A DNA stretch of 39,691 bases. Source: Halobacteriales archaeon QS_9_67_15 (GTDB taxonomy: Archaea > Halobacteriota > Halobacteria > Halobacteriales > Haloarculaceae). Within the stretch, counting starts at the first letter, position 1. Every line of letters starts with the position of its first letter. Below are positions 17,329 through 25,737 of the stretch, piece after piece. A model generated the notes under the pieces. It made no database searches, was not told the origin of the DNA, and saw only the letters and a program-made list of their open reading frames with translations. A program made the translations under genes and the position numbers. The stretch spans positions 1-39,691 of the forward strand of contig PXSD01000072.1 of NCBI GenBank assembly GCA_003023165.1. Direction: 5' to 3'.

Positions 17329-18170
17329 ATGGAAGCGCTCGTCATCGTCGCCCACGGGTCGCATCTCAACGCCGGGTCGAGTGCACCGACGTTCGACCAC
17401 GCCGACACCATCCGCGCGACCGGCGCGTCGTCCCGCTGTTCGTCTCGGAAGGGTATTTCACGGAGGAGGTCATCCCTCGCGAACTCCGCCTCGACGACTG
17501 GGACCCCGACGCGTGGGACTCCGACGGCACCAGCGCCACCCACGCGACGCTCCGACCGACCGACGTGGACAAGACGGTCCACTACTGCGGCCCCGTCGGG
17601 ACGCACGAGGCGATGAGCGACGTGATCGTCCGGCGCGCCGAGTCGGTGACCGGCGACCCGGACGTGGGCGAGGGGTTCGGGCTCGCCGTCGTCGGCCACG
17701 GGACCGAGCGCAACGAGAACTCGGCGAAGGCCATCGAGTACCACGCCGACCGCATCGGCGAGATGGACCGCTTCGACGAGGTGAAGGCGCTGTTCATGGA
17801 CGAGGACCCCGAGGTCGACGACGTGACCGACTTCTTCGGGAGCGAGGACAGCGAGGCGCAAAGCGCCTCGGAACGGTCGAGCGAGCACGGCCCGCGAGAC
17901 ATCGTGGTCGTCCCGCTGTTCATCGCCGACGGCTACCACACCCAGGAGGACATCCCCGAGGACATGGACCTGACCGACGACTACCGCACCGGCTGGAACA
18001 CCCCCACCGAAGTCGAGGGATACCGGATCTGGTACTCCGGTGCGGTCGGGACCGAGCCGCTGATGGCCGACGTGGTACTGGAGCGAGCGGCCGACGCCGG
18101 CGCCGACGTGTCGAATGCCGTCGAGCGCGTCCGCGCAGAGACCGGCGGCACTGGGCCAGCCGACGACTGA
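17329..18170 (+). pseudogene. cbiX: CbiX-type sirohydrochlorin cobaltochelatase with internal deletion
   Basis: The ATG frame gives MEALVIVAHGSHLNAGSSAP and FDHADTIRATGA, the start of a CbiX chelatase with its conserved AHGS and metal-binding His. At 17430 the frame is lost. Two bases on, another frame continues VVPLFVSEGYFTEEVIPREL and the rest of the two-lobed chelatase (VVGHGTERNE near 17690, VVPLFIADGYHTQEDIPED near 17905). The segment normally joining these, about 30 residues, is missing, so the deletion is out of frame. CbiX inserts cobalt into sirohydrochlorin for cobalamin synthesis and usually precedes the DR2241 gene, as here. The TGA stop is part of the E3 boundary. Confidence 0.8.
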
Positions 18171-18254
18171 GACGGATTATTGTAGATTATTTCCGGATTG
18201 CGCCGACCCCGGAGGCGGCGCGTACCGGTACATCGCTACAATAATCCGTATGAG
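18167..18254 (+). repeat. Hairpin element E3 (CTGA...TGAG family)
   Basis: The outer arms ACGGATTATTGTAG (18172-18185) and its exact complement (18236-18249) are 14 bp. Inner pairing CCGGATTGCGCCG with CGGCGCGTACCGG is interrupted by a two-base internal loop. The body is nearly identical to E4 read in the opposite direction (about four differences over 72 bases), while the outermost arm bases differ in both copies yet remain paired. It begins with CTGA, which contains the cbiX TGA, and ends with TGAG. It lies upstream of the DR2241 promoter. Confidence 0.85.
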
Positions 18255-18485
18255 AGGGGCGCACACCGATTGCGAAGGCGTTCGGAACCCCCGATCGACT
18301 GACGGCCACTTCGGGCGCAGGCGCGTCGGCGACCTGAGCGAGGCGGTCGGGCATGTCCGAGATGAGTTTCCGCCGACAGTATACGTTTTCCGGTCGGAGG
18401 GCCGGCGGTCGCTGGGGCCGGACCGTCGAGGTGTGACTGACCGCCGACGAACGGCTTTATTCGGACTCGGTTCTTCGCTCCGGGT
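18255..18485 (+). promoter_or_regulatory. Upstream region of the DR2241 gene
   Basis: No gene is seen in these 230 bases. CTTTATTCG (18455-18463) is centred about 27 bases before the DR2241 ATG, giving a probable leaderless start. An AGTATACGTTTTCC segment near 18377-18390 could be a second promoter. Confidence 0.4.
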
Positions 18486-19658
18486 ATGAACGCCGCAGTG
18501 GACGCGACGCAGGTGGCGGCGCTCGCGGAGGCCGCCGCGGACGGCATCGAGTTCGACGGGTTCGCGGTCGAGACCGAAGGCGACGGGTACGTCCTCGCGA
18601 CGGACGCGGGCTCCAAGCGGGTCGTCCACGCCGACGACCTCAACGACGCCGCCGCCGAGTACGCCCCGTACCTGACGAACTGGTACTTCTGGCACGCGAC
18701 GGCCCCGCAGGCCGAGGACCGCTGGGCGTACCTCCGCTGGCTCGAACGCGCCGACGACGAGCGAGTGCCGGACCGCTACGACGCGCTGGCGGCCGGAGTC
18801 ACTCGCGAGTGGGGGCAGCTCCGCGTGACCGTCACCGCCGACGAGACCGGGGCGCGCCGCTACGAACTCAGGCACGTCGACGACGCCGACACCGACGCCG
18901 CCGACCTGACGGCTCACGACGACCCGCTGGACGCCCGCCGGATCGCGAAACACGACGACCGCGACCGGTACCGGCCGCTCAAGACCGCCCCGACCCTCCG
19001 GACGGGCTGGCGCTTCGCCGACCTCGGTCCGGCCGAGGCGGTGCGCGCCGTCGAGAGCTTCTACCCCGCGACGGTCACCAACTGGTACCGCGAACGGGAG
19101 GGCGAACTCGATATCTCGCACTGGCGGGAGACGGTCGACCGACAGAGCGGCATCTACGGCGTCGTCAAGACCTGGGACCGCGGCGACGGCTACGAGCACG
19201 TCAACTGGGTCGCCGAGGCGTGCTGTGACGACTCGCAGTGTCTCAAACGTCGCGAGTGGCAGTACGACGACGGGACCGACCTCGATGTCGGCGGTGGAGA
19301 CGGCGAGTTCCCCTGCCGCGAGCCCTGTTCGGTCGTCATCTCGGCCGCGCGGCGCTGGACGAAACTCGAGGGCGAGCAGTCGCGCACCTACGAGTTCGAG
19401 CTCACGCCCAGCGAGAAAGAGCAGGTCGAGGCGGTCGTCGACGCCGTGGCCGACGGGCGCACGGACGAGATCCGCGAGGCCGACGTGTACGAGGGCGCGA
19501 ACCGCTATCGCGCCCGCTTCCTCCGCGCGAAGCGGTTCGACGACGAGGGGAACCTCTCCGGCGTCCCGACCGACCCGGCGGACGACGGGGGCTCCGAGGC
19601 CGACGCGGCGGACGGAGGCGCGGACGCGGACGAGGAGACAGAGGAAGCGAGCGACTAA
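18486..19658 (+). CDS. DR2241 family protein (4Fe-4S cluster, cobalamin pathway associated)
   Basis: This 390-residue protein matches the DR2241 family: an N-terminal domain with YLTNWYFWHATAP near residue 60, a central domain, and a C-terminal cysteine group (ACCDDSQC near 240 and FPCREPCS near 277) that should bind a 4Fe-4S cluster. It ends in a disordered acidic tail. The family is found with, or fused to, CbiX chelatases and is thought to act with them in metal insertion or redox steps of corrinoid synthesis; the exact reaction is not known to me. It follows the broken cbiX and element E3. If cbiX is truly dead, its role would depend on another chelatase. Confidence 0.8.
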   Translation: MNAAVDATQVAALAEAAADGIEFDGFAVETEGDGYVLATDAGSKRVVHADDLNDAAAEYAPYLTNWYFWHATAPQAEDRWAYLRWLERADDERVPDRYDALAAGVTREWGQLRVTVTADETGARRYELRHVDDADTDAADLTAHDDPLDARRIAKHDDRDRYRPLKTAPTLRTGWRFADLGPAEAVRAVESFYPATVTNWYREREGELDISHWRETVDRQSGIYGVVKTWDRGDGYEHVNWVAEACCDDSQCLKRREWQYDDGTDLDVGGGDGEFPCREPCSVVISAARRWTKLEGEQSRTYEFELTPSEKEQVEAVVDAVADGRTDEIREADVYEGANRYRARFLRAKRFDDEGNLSGVPTDPADDGGSEADAADGGADADEETEEASD

Positions 19659-19679
19659 ACCGAAGAGCGAGCGTCGGCG

Positions 19680-20258
19680 TCAGTCGCCGGTGAGGGCGAT
19701 GTAGATGCCGACGAGGACGCCGACGAGGACGACGAGCGCGCCGGCGACCACCACGACGTCGTCCACTACGAGCGCGACCACGGTCGCGGCGACGAGCGCG
19801 AGGACGCTGAGGATTAGGATGACGAACTCCGGGTTGTCGACGACCGAGGCGAGGCCGGCGCCCCCATCGCCGGAGTCGGGTTCTCTCGGCTGTGGCTCCG
19901 AGAGCGACTCGCCGACTTCGACGGTCTGTTGGGTCTCCTCGGGTTCGGTGACGCGGACGGTGACGTAGCGCGTCTCGGCGCCGTAGGCGGAGGCGATCTT
20001 CAGCGTGCCGGTTGCCTCGCCGGCGCCGTTGACGCTGACGTGGACCGCGCGCTGGCTCTCGCCGTCGACGAAATGGTTGCTGGTCTCGAGCGTCGCGATC
20101 TCCGAGAGGTCGTCTTCGAGGTGGAGATGGACGTGAACCGACTGCCCGTGGTTGACCACGGCGATGTCGAACGACCCGTCCGTCTCGAACGTGTCTGGAA
20201 CCTCCAGTTCGTGGAGACTCCCTCGATTGACGTGGACGGGCAACGTGTCCTCTGGCAC
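19680..20258 (-). CDS. DUF7524 family membrane-anchored protein
   Basis: The 192-residue protein starts with GTG (MPEDTLPVHVNRGSLHELEV). It has an N-terminal beta-rich domain of about 110 residues (immunoglobulin-like by appearance), an acidic linker, and two hydrophobic segments at the end (EFVILILSVLALVAATVVAL and ALVVLVGVLVGIYIAL). No signal peptide is seen, so the N-terminal domain probably faces the cytoplasm or is tail-anchored. I associate it with DUF7524, function unknown. GTG is supported by a TATA-like box (minus strand CCTTTTTCT, 20282-20290) about 27 bases upstream, and there is no ATG alternative in this region. Confidence 0.7.
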   Translation of the reverse strand: MPEDTLPVHVNRGSLHELEVPDTFETDGSFDIAVVNHGQSVHVHLHLEDDLSEIATLETSNHFVDGESQRAVHVSVNGAGEATGTLKIASAYGAETRYVTVRVTEPEETQQTVEVGESLSEPQPREPDSGDGGAGLASVVDNPEFVILILSVLALVAATVVALVVDDVVVVAGALVVLVGVLVGIYIALTGD

Positions 20259-20380
20259 GTCCGAGAGTGAGCGTGGACGGTAGAAAAAGGTTCAGGCCGA
20301 ACAAGCGACTCGACGACCCCCGGCGGACCGAGCGGCTCGACGACTCCTGTGGGCACGTCGCGACCGTGACGGCGACGGCC

Positions 20381-20575
20381 TCAGGCCGGGGTTTCCTCGC
20401 GCATGTCCGGCGGCAGCAGGTTCGGGATGCCGTCTTCGATGGGGTAGGACTCCCCGCACTCGGTGCAGGTGAGCGTCCCGCTCAGGATCTCGTCGTCCTC
20501 GCGCTCGGTCACCTCGAGGTCGAGGTCGTGTTTGTCGATCGGACAGCAGATGATGTCCATCAGGTCCTCCTTCAT
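20381..20575 (-). CDS. Trm112-like zinc-binding methyltransferase partner
   Basis: The 64-residue protein reads MKEDLMDIICCPIDKHDLDL, then CTECGESYPIEDGIPNLLPP. This is the Trm112/UPF0434 fold with CCP and CxxC as probable zinc ligands. Archaeal Trm112 activates several methyltransferases acting on tRNA, rRNA or translation factors. An in-frame ATG two codons upstream (20581) exists. The TATA-like box (minus strand GCTTTTTTGC, 20598-20607) places initiation near 20576, so the ATG at 20575 is preferred. Confidence 0.88.
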   Translation of the reverse strand: MKEDLMDIICCPIDKHDLDLEVTEREDDEILSGTLTCTECGESYPIEDGIPNLLPPDMREETPA

Positions 20576-20712
20576 GCCCATATCTCCGGAACGGTGGCAA
20601 AAAAGCGTGCCGGACGTGTCGTCCCTCGCTCGCCACTCCCTGATAGTTTCCGGAAGTCCCAGTGACCACGCGAGTCGGGCGCCGGCCCGGGCGACGGAAC
20701 TACGGACGGATC

Positions 20713-21261
20713 ATGCGTAGTACGGCCCACCAACCGGAAACGCCGAAGCGGTACGTCTGCGAGAACTGTCAGGGAGTCCACGCGGGCACACCGGTCCACG
20801 ACTCGGGCGGTGACCACCACTTCGAGCCCCCGAGCGACTGCGGCGGGTGCGGCGAGACCGCGTTTGTCGCCCTCTCGGACTGGGTGCACCACCACGCGCG
20901 ACCGGAGACCGAGCCGATTCGGCGCGCCTGCGGAGACGGAAACGACGCCGTCAGAAGGGGTTCTCGCGGACGACCGTCTCGGAGCGGCCGGGGCCGACGC
21001 CGACCGCGTAGACCGGCGTGTCGAGTTCGCCTTCGAGGTACTCGAGGTACGTTCGCGCGTTCTCCGGGAGCACCTCGTAGCCCTCCTCGGCGACCTCGCC
21101 CCAGTCGCAGTCGGCCCAGCCGTCGAACGAGCGCACGGTCGCCTCGCAGTCGGCCCACTGTTCGGTCGTCGCGGGCATCGTCGCCAGTTCCTCGCCGTCG
21201 AGCGTGTACGCGTGCCCGACTTTCACTTCGTTCAGCCCGGCGAGCGTGTCGACGTGGTTGA
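20713..21261 (+). CDS. Zinc-ribbon protein with C-terminus reading antisense through purA
   Basis: The first 70 residues (RYVCENCQGVHAGTPVHD, HHFEPPSDCGGCGETAFVAL, DWVHHHA) look like a real small haloarchaeal zinc ribbon with two CxxC knuckles. After HHHARPETEPIRR the frame goes on for another 110 residues lying antisense over the 3' end of purA. That part is Arg/Ser-rich and looks like a shadow of purA. A native stop near 20905-20950 has probably been lost, or the protein carries a meaningless extension. Related proteins should end near HHH, by my recollection. Confidence 0.5.
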   Translation: MRSTAHQPETPKRYVCENCQGVHAGTPVHDSGGDHHFEPPSDCGGCGETAFVALSDWVHHHARPETEPIRRACGDGNDAVRRGSRGRPSRSGRGRRRPRRPACRVRLRGTRGTFARSPGAPRSPPRRPRPSRSRPSRRTSARSPRSRPTVRSSRASSPVPRRRACTRARLSLRSARRACRRG

Positions 21262-22336
21262 CGGCCAGTCCTGTGAATCCGTTCACGCGCGCGGCGTGGC
21301 GGAGCATCGGCACGTCGAGCCAGCCGACCCGGCGCGGCCGACCGGTGACGGTGCCGTACTCGCCGCCGGCCTCGCGGATGTGGACGGCCAGTTCCTCGCG
21401 TTCGGTCCTGGGGTTCTCGGGGTCGCCGTCGTAGCCCGGGGTGTCCCCGGGGACGCCGCCGAGTTCGGTCGGCATCGGACCGCTCCCGACGCGGGAGAGG
21501 TAGGCCTTGACGATCCCGACGACCTCGCCGTCGCCGACGACGCCCGGCGCGAGGCCGGTCCCGGTGCACGCGCCGCCCGCGGTCGGGTTGGACGAAGTGA
21601 CGTAAGGGTAGTTACCGTGGTCGATGTCGAGGACCGTTCCCTGTGCGCCTTCGAGCATGACGTTCGCGCCGTCGTCCATCGCCGCGGCGAGGTAGTCGCC
21701 GGCGTTGACAGTCATGTCTTCCGCGGCGAGGCGCTCGCCGTAGGCGGCGAACTCGTCGTAGAGGGCCTCGACGTCGAGCGCGTCCGGTTCGTCGAGGTCG
21801 TCGATATCGAGGCCGTACACGTCCTCGACGAGCGCCCGTTTCTGCGGGACGGCGTACTCGAAATGCTGGCGGAGGACGTCCGGGTCGAGGAGGTCGCCGA
21901 CGCGGACGCCGCGGCGGCCCGCCTTGTCCTCGTAGGTCGGGCCGATACCGCGACCGGTCGTCCCGATCTCGTCGTCGTCTTCGCGTTTGACCGCCTCCTC
22001 GATGCCGTCGAGGAGGCGGTGGTACGGCAGGATAACGTGGGCGCGCTCGGCGACGCGGACGTCCGGGTTGATCCCGCGCTCGCGGAGCGCGTCGATCTCG
22101 TCGAACAGCGTTCGCGGGTTGACGACACAGCCGTTGCCGAGGACGTTGACCTTGCCGCGGATAGCGCCGCTCGGCACGAGCGAGAGCTTGTACTCCTCGC
22201 CCTCGTGGACGACGGTGTGGCCGGCGTTGTCGCCACCCTGGTAGCGAACGACGACGTCGGCGTCGTCACCGAAGGCGTCGACGATACCACCCTTCCCCTC
22301 GTCGCCGAGCTGCGAACCGACGATGGTGACGGTCAT
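20951..22336 (-). CDS. purA: Adenylosuccinate synthetase
   Basis: The 461-residue enzyme joins IMP and aspartate using GTP in the first AMP-specific step of purine synthesis. Motifs visible are VGSQLGDEGKGGIVD (GDEGKG loop with the catalytic Asp), RYQGGDNAGHTVV, GTTGRGIGPTYEDKAGRRG (IMP binding), GAQGTVLDIDHGNYPYVTSS and the GTP-specificity NHVDTLAGLNEVKVG. It is somewhat longer than bacterial PurA (about 430), with acidic haloarchaeal insertions. A TATA-like box (minus strand CTGTTTAC, about 22358-22365) lies about 26 bases before the ATG. Confidence 0.97.
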   Translation of the reverse strand: MTVTIVGSQLGDEGKGGIVDAFGDDADVVVRYQGGDNAGHTVVHEGEEYKLSLVPSGAIRGKVNVLGNGCVVNPRTLFDEIDALRERGINPDVRVAERAHVILPYHRLLDGIEEAVKREDDDEIGTTGRGIGPTYEDKAGRRGVRVGDLLDPDVLRQHFEYAVPQKRALVEDVYGLDIDDLDEPDALDVEALYDEFAAYGERLAAEDMTVNAGDYLAAAMDDGANVMLEGAQGTVLDIDHGNYPYVTSSNPTAGGACTGTGLAPGVVGDGEVVGIVKAYLSRVGSGPMPTELGGVPGDTPGYDGDPENPRTEREELAVHIREAGGEYGTVTGRPRRVGWLDVPMLRHAARVNGFTGLAVNHVDTLAGLNEVKVGHAYTLDGEELATMPATTEQWADCEATVRSFDGWADCDWGEVAEEGYEVLPENARTYLEYLEGELDTPVYAVGVGPGRSETVVRENPF

Positions 22337-22645
22337 ACACCCGAGATTCCGTGGGCCTGTGTAAACAGATTACGGTCCGAGCGCGCGCGTGCCCGAACAC
22401 CGCATGACCCGAAGCGATTCGACCCGGGCCACTCGAGCCGCCCAGTCCGAACGGTATCGCGGTCGAGACCACCGCCTGACTGTTCCCGTGACCGGAATTG
22501 TTAACTGCTACCACGGAGAAGCCCGAACTCACTGGCTGCTGGCGCGTCTCCGGGTGAGAGGCCGGACCCGTGTGGGTTGCCTCCGTCGCATGATTCCTGT
22601 CCGACAGCAACCTTTAAAACCCTCAAACACAAGTTAACAATTGCC
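22337..22645. promoter_or_regulatory. Divergent intergenic region between purA and the winged-helix gene
   Basis: About 309 bases without a convincing gene. The purA promoter is near 22358-22365 on the minus strand. CTTTAAAA (22612-22619) is a good TATA box about 30 bases before the downstream ATG. The stretch 22490-22580 contains short GC-rich inverted segments but no clear structured RNA; a small RNA cannot be excluded. Confidence 0.4.
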
Positions 22646-22951
22646 ATGATAGATAGGCTTGAGAAGGAAGTAGATATGCTCGAGCGACATCTGCAGGTCC
22701 TGCGAATGGTGATCCAGAACGAACCGATCGGGATCGTGAAGATGTCCAACGAGACGGGATACCCGCATCACAAGGTTCGCTACTCGCTGCGCGTGCTGGA
22801 GGAGGAAAACCTCATCGAACCGTCGAGCCAGGGGGCGATCACGACCGAGCAGACGGGGGAGTTCGTCGAGGACCTCGACGACAAGATCGACCATATCATC
22901 GAGAAACTCGAGGGCATGAAGATCGAGGAAGCGGCCGAAGTCGAGAACTGA
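22646..22951 (+). CDS. Small winged-helix transcriptional regulator
   Basis: The 101-residue protein has an N-terminal coiled segment (MIDRLEKEVDMLERHLQVLR) followed by a winged helix (about 20-70). Its recognition region is VKMSNETGYPHHKVRYSLR and its wing LIEPSSQGAITTEQTGEFV. The C-terminal helix is charged. It resembles a widespread haloarchaeal single-domain regulator; its target is unknown. TATA-like CTTTAAAA is about 30 bases upstream. It lies between purA and the DUF7527 gene with no overlap. Confidence 0.8.
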   Translation: MIDRLEKEVDMLERHLQVLRMVIQNEPIGIVKMSNETGYPHHKVRYSLRVLEEENLIEPSSQGAITTEQTGEFVEDLDDKIDHIIEKLEGMKIEEAAEVEN

Positions 22952-22982
22952 TTCTGCGGACTGCGGCTGCCCGTTCTACCGA

Positions 22983-25619
22983 TTAGAGCTCCGGGACCGC
23001 GAGGTGGAACTTCTCTTCTCGCGCTTCGACGAGACAGAGGTGATACCCCTGCTTGCGCGACAGTTTCACGAAGCTCTCGCGCTTGTCGCGGCTGAGCAGC
23101 CCGCCGCTGGTGGCCTCGGCGGCCGTCTCTAGCGCCTCGGGCTCGAAGAAGCTCGACGTGACGAGGAGCGACGCGCCGAGGGTCCCCGTCGACTCGCCGA
23201 CGTGCGAGGAGGCGGTGACCAGCGCCGACATCATGCTCTCGCTCGCGGCCTGGCGGGAGTCGTTCATGTTCGCCGTCAGCAGGGCGTTGCCCATCCGGTC
23301 GCGCATAACGACGTCGAACGACTCCTGGCTCCGCCGCTCCTGGCCGTCCTCGGTGTACTCCGTGCTGACCGTGCCGTTGAGTTCGGCGCGGTCGATCTGA
23401 GGGATCGCGTCGTAGAGGTCCTGGAGCGCGGAGACCTTCCCGGTGTCGCGGATCTCGTACAGCAGGTCGTTGATGACCCAGGTGACAAACTGGTACTGCA
23501 TCGTCTCCCGGAGGAACTCGTCGAACGACCGACCGCCGACGGACGCGTTCTCGCCGTCGAACTGCGTGTGGTACTCCAGTCCGAGGTTCTCGCCGACCTC
23601 CTGTCGGCTCGCCTCGCCGGCGTGGGCAGTCTCGAGCGTCGCCTTGCCCTTCGAGCCGTACCGAACGAACAGGTTGGTCTGGTCGAGCGCCTCACCCGGA
23701 CTCAGGCGCTCCTCCGCCCCGACGGCGGCACCGAACTCCGCTTCGATCTCGTCGATCTGTGATTCGAGTCGTTCGACCTCCCCCTCCAGTTCACCGACCT
23801 CCGACTGGAGCGCGTCCCGCTCGGACCGGAGGTCGTCGCGCTCCGACTCGACCGCGTCGATGCGGGACTGGAGGTCGTCACGTTCGGTTCGCACGCGCTC
23901 GAGCTGGGCGCGCAGGTCGTCCCGTTCGGACTCCGCTGTCGCCAGGTCGGCTTCGAGGTCCTCGATCTCCGCCTCGCGCTCGGCCAGTTCCGCCTCGAGG
24001 TCCCTGGCGCGTGCGCCCGACCGCTGGGCATCCGCGTCGACCGGCTGTTCGTCTGTCGTCCTCGGTTCCTCGGTCGCCCTGCGCTGCCGTGGTTCCCCGC
24101 CCCCCGCGTTTGACGCCCCGTCGTTCCCGGCGGGTCGACCGTTCTGTCGACCGCTGCCCGACTCGGCGCGGCCGCCGGTGTCGCCGCCCGCTCGCTCGTT
24201 CGACGGGGCCGTAGACCGGACGTCTCTCTCGGCGGACGTGGTGGGTTCGGGCGAGTCCCGCCCCGAGCTGTTTTCGGGGGCCGCTCGGGCGGCCGCGGTC
24301 GTCTCGTCCGGTCCCTGTGACGTCGTCCGCGACGGGTCGAGCGACGGGATCGAGTGGGTGGCTAGCTGGTCCGGCTTCGTCGCGCTTCCAGCGGCCGCTC
24401 CGCCCGTGTCCGGGGCGCGTCCGGCGGTCGACTGCTCCGCCGGTTCGGACGGACGGCCCGCGGTACCGGTTGGTTGTTCGGCCGTCTCGCGCGGCGCGTC
24501 CGCCTCGGAATCCCTCGTCCGCGTGTCCGTCGGCCGCGTCTCCGCACGCTCCGTGGTCGCTCGTGTCTCCCTCGACTTCGCCTGACGCGACCGGTCGGTT
24601 CGGTCCGCGTCCGTCCACCGGTCCCTCCGTGTCCGGTCCGTCGGACCTGCGGACTCCCGTTCGGTCGCCTCGTCGGTGGCTCGCTCCTCCCGAGTCGAGC
24701 CGTCCGGTGAGGGGCTCTCGCCGGTCTGCTCCGACCGCTCCGCGTCCGATTCGGCGGACGCTCCCGTCCCCGACGTGTCGGGTTCGGGACTACTCGTCTC
24801 GGACGCGGTCGCGTCCGCCGAGGGCGGGTCAGCGTGTTCGTCGTCCGCCTTCGCGTCGACCGAATTCCCGTCGGCCGAACTCGCGTCGACCGCGCTCTGA
24901 TCCGCCTGCCCGTCCGTCTCTTCGACCGTCTCTGGCGTGGCGTCGTCCGATCCGCTCGCTGCGCCCGGGGATTCGGTGGTGTCAGTCGCGTCGGATCCGG
25001 AGTCGTCGGCCGACGTGTCGGTCGCGGCGGTACTGCCGGCGGCCGCACCCGCGGCGTCGCCGGCACCGTCGTCCGCCCCCGCGTCCGGGATCTCGACAGG
25101 TTCGATCTCGGCGGGGCGGACCTGGAAGATACCGACCTCGCCGTCGGCGCGGTCGAAGGCCTCGTCCTCGGTGAGCAGCTGGCCGCTGTTGCCGACCCAC
25201 GCGACGGCCATCGAGCGGCCGCGGTGGTAGACGACGTAGTAGTCCCCGCTGAGGACGTTCTCCGAGAGCTCGATGAAGCCGGTGAAGTTCCCGTCCGAGA
25301 GCGTTCCGTCGACCTCCGAGAGCGGTGTGTCCTCGGAGTAGTACTTCCCGCGGACCTCGTCGTTGCGTTCCTGTATGAGCGCGAGCAGGGGGAGCGCGGG
25401 CGAGGGCGCCGCGTAGGCGGTCCCGCTCGCGCCCTCGTAGTCGTCGATGTCGCCGTCGAGGATGCCGACGACCGTCCCGTTGAGCATACAGAGTTTCGCG
25501 GCGCCCGCCTGGACGACCCCCGAGAACTCCTCGTCCGCGAGGTCGTCCAGGCCGCGATAGCCGTCCCGGAACGGCGACGACTTCCATTCGTCGAACTGCT
25601 CTACAGCGCGCGTGGTCAT
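22983..25619 (-). CDS. DUF7527 protein, large, with long disordered middle and coiled coil
   Basis: This 878-residue protein has three parts. An N-terminal globular domain (about 1-165, from MTTRAVEQFDEWKSSPFRDG) is followed by a very long Ser/Thr/Asp/Glu/Arg-rich low-complexity region (about 170-535). A heptad-rich coiled coil (about 535-645, repeats of SERDDLR) precedes the C-terminal domain (about 650-878, FVRYGSKGKATLETAH, QYQFVTWVINDLLYEIRDTG). The ends match what I recall of the haloarchaeal DUF7527 family, function unknown. The layout suggests a scaffold or cytoskeleton-like role, which is inference. It is divergent from the cox cluster and may share a promoter region (AAATACTTT, 25646-25654). 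Confidence 0.75.
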   Translation of the reverse strand: MTTRAVEQFDEWKSSPFRDGYRGLDDLADEEFSGVVQAGAAKLCMLNGTVVGILDGDIDDYEGASGTAYAAPSPALPLLALIQERNDEVRGKYYSEDTPLSEVDGTLSDGNFTGFIELSENVLSGDYYVVYHRGRSMAVAWVGNSGQLLTEDEAFDRADGEVGIFQVRPAEIEPVEIPDAGADDGAGDAAGAAAGSTAATDTSADDSGSDATDTTESPGAASGSDDATPETVEETDGQADQSAVDASSADGNSVDAKADDEHADPPSADATASETSSPEPDTSGTGASAESDAERSEQTGESPSPDGSTREERATDEATERESAGPTDRTRRDRWTDADRTDRSRQAKSRETRATTERAETRPTDTRTRDSEADAPRETAEQPTGTAGRPSEPAEQSTAGRAPDTGGAAAGSATKPDQLATHSIPSLDPSRTTSQGPDETTAAARAAPENSSGRDSPEPTTSAERDVRSTAPSNERAGGDTGGRAESGSGRQNGRPAGNDGASNAGGGEPRQRRATEEPRTTDEQPVDADAQRSGARARDLEAELAEREAEIEDLEADLATAESERDDLRAQLERVRTERDDLQSRIDAVESERDDLRSERDALQSEVGELEGEVERLESQIDEIEAEFGAAVGAEERLSPGEALDQTNLFVRYGSKGKATLETAHAGEASRQEVGENLGLEYHTQFDGENASVGGRSFDEFLRETMQYQFVTWVINDLLYEIRDTGKVSALQDLYDAIPQIDRAELNGTVSTEYTEDGQERRSQESFDVVMRDRMGNALLTANMNDSRQAASESMMSALVTASSHVGESTGTLGASLLVTSSFFEPEALETAAEATSGGLLSRDKRESFVKLSRKQGYHLCLVEAREEKFHLAVPEL

Positions 25620-25645
25620 TGGTATGGAAAAGCCCCATGCGAACC

Positions 25646-25654
25646 AAATACTTT
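25646..25654. promoter_or_regulatory. TATA-like box between DUF7527 and the cox cluster
   Basis: AAATACTTT is centred 31 bases before the DUF7527 start on the minus strand, a fitting promoter position. On the plus strand it would give a leader of about 60 bases to the DUF7541-like gene, so that gene may use it too. Confidence 0.4.
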
Positions 25655-25737
25655 GCGCCCACGCCCGGCGCGTTCCGCCGCCGGGTTCGGGCGCGGAATT
25701 CGGTGCACATATGACTCAGCAGTTCCAACGCGCGGAT

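Noticed and set aside
18167..18254. E3 as an insertion sequence or remnant carrying a transposase
   Set aside because: At 88 bp it has no coding capacity and no transposase-like frame. At most it is a non-autonomous element.
20640..20715. CTGATAGTTTCCG with a downstream CGGAACTA as a hairpin element
   Set aside because: Pairing is only about eight bases with a bulge, and there is no TGTA inner end or TGAG boundary.
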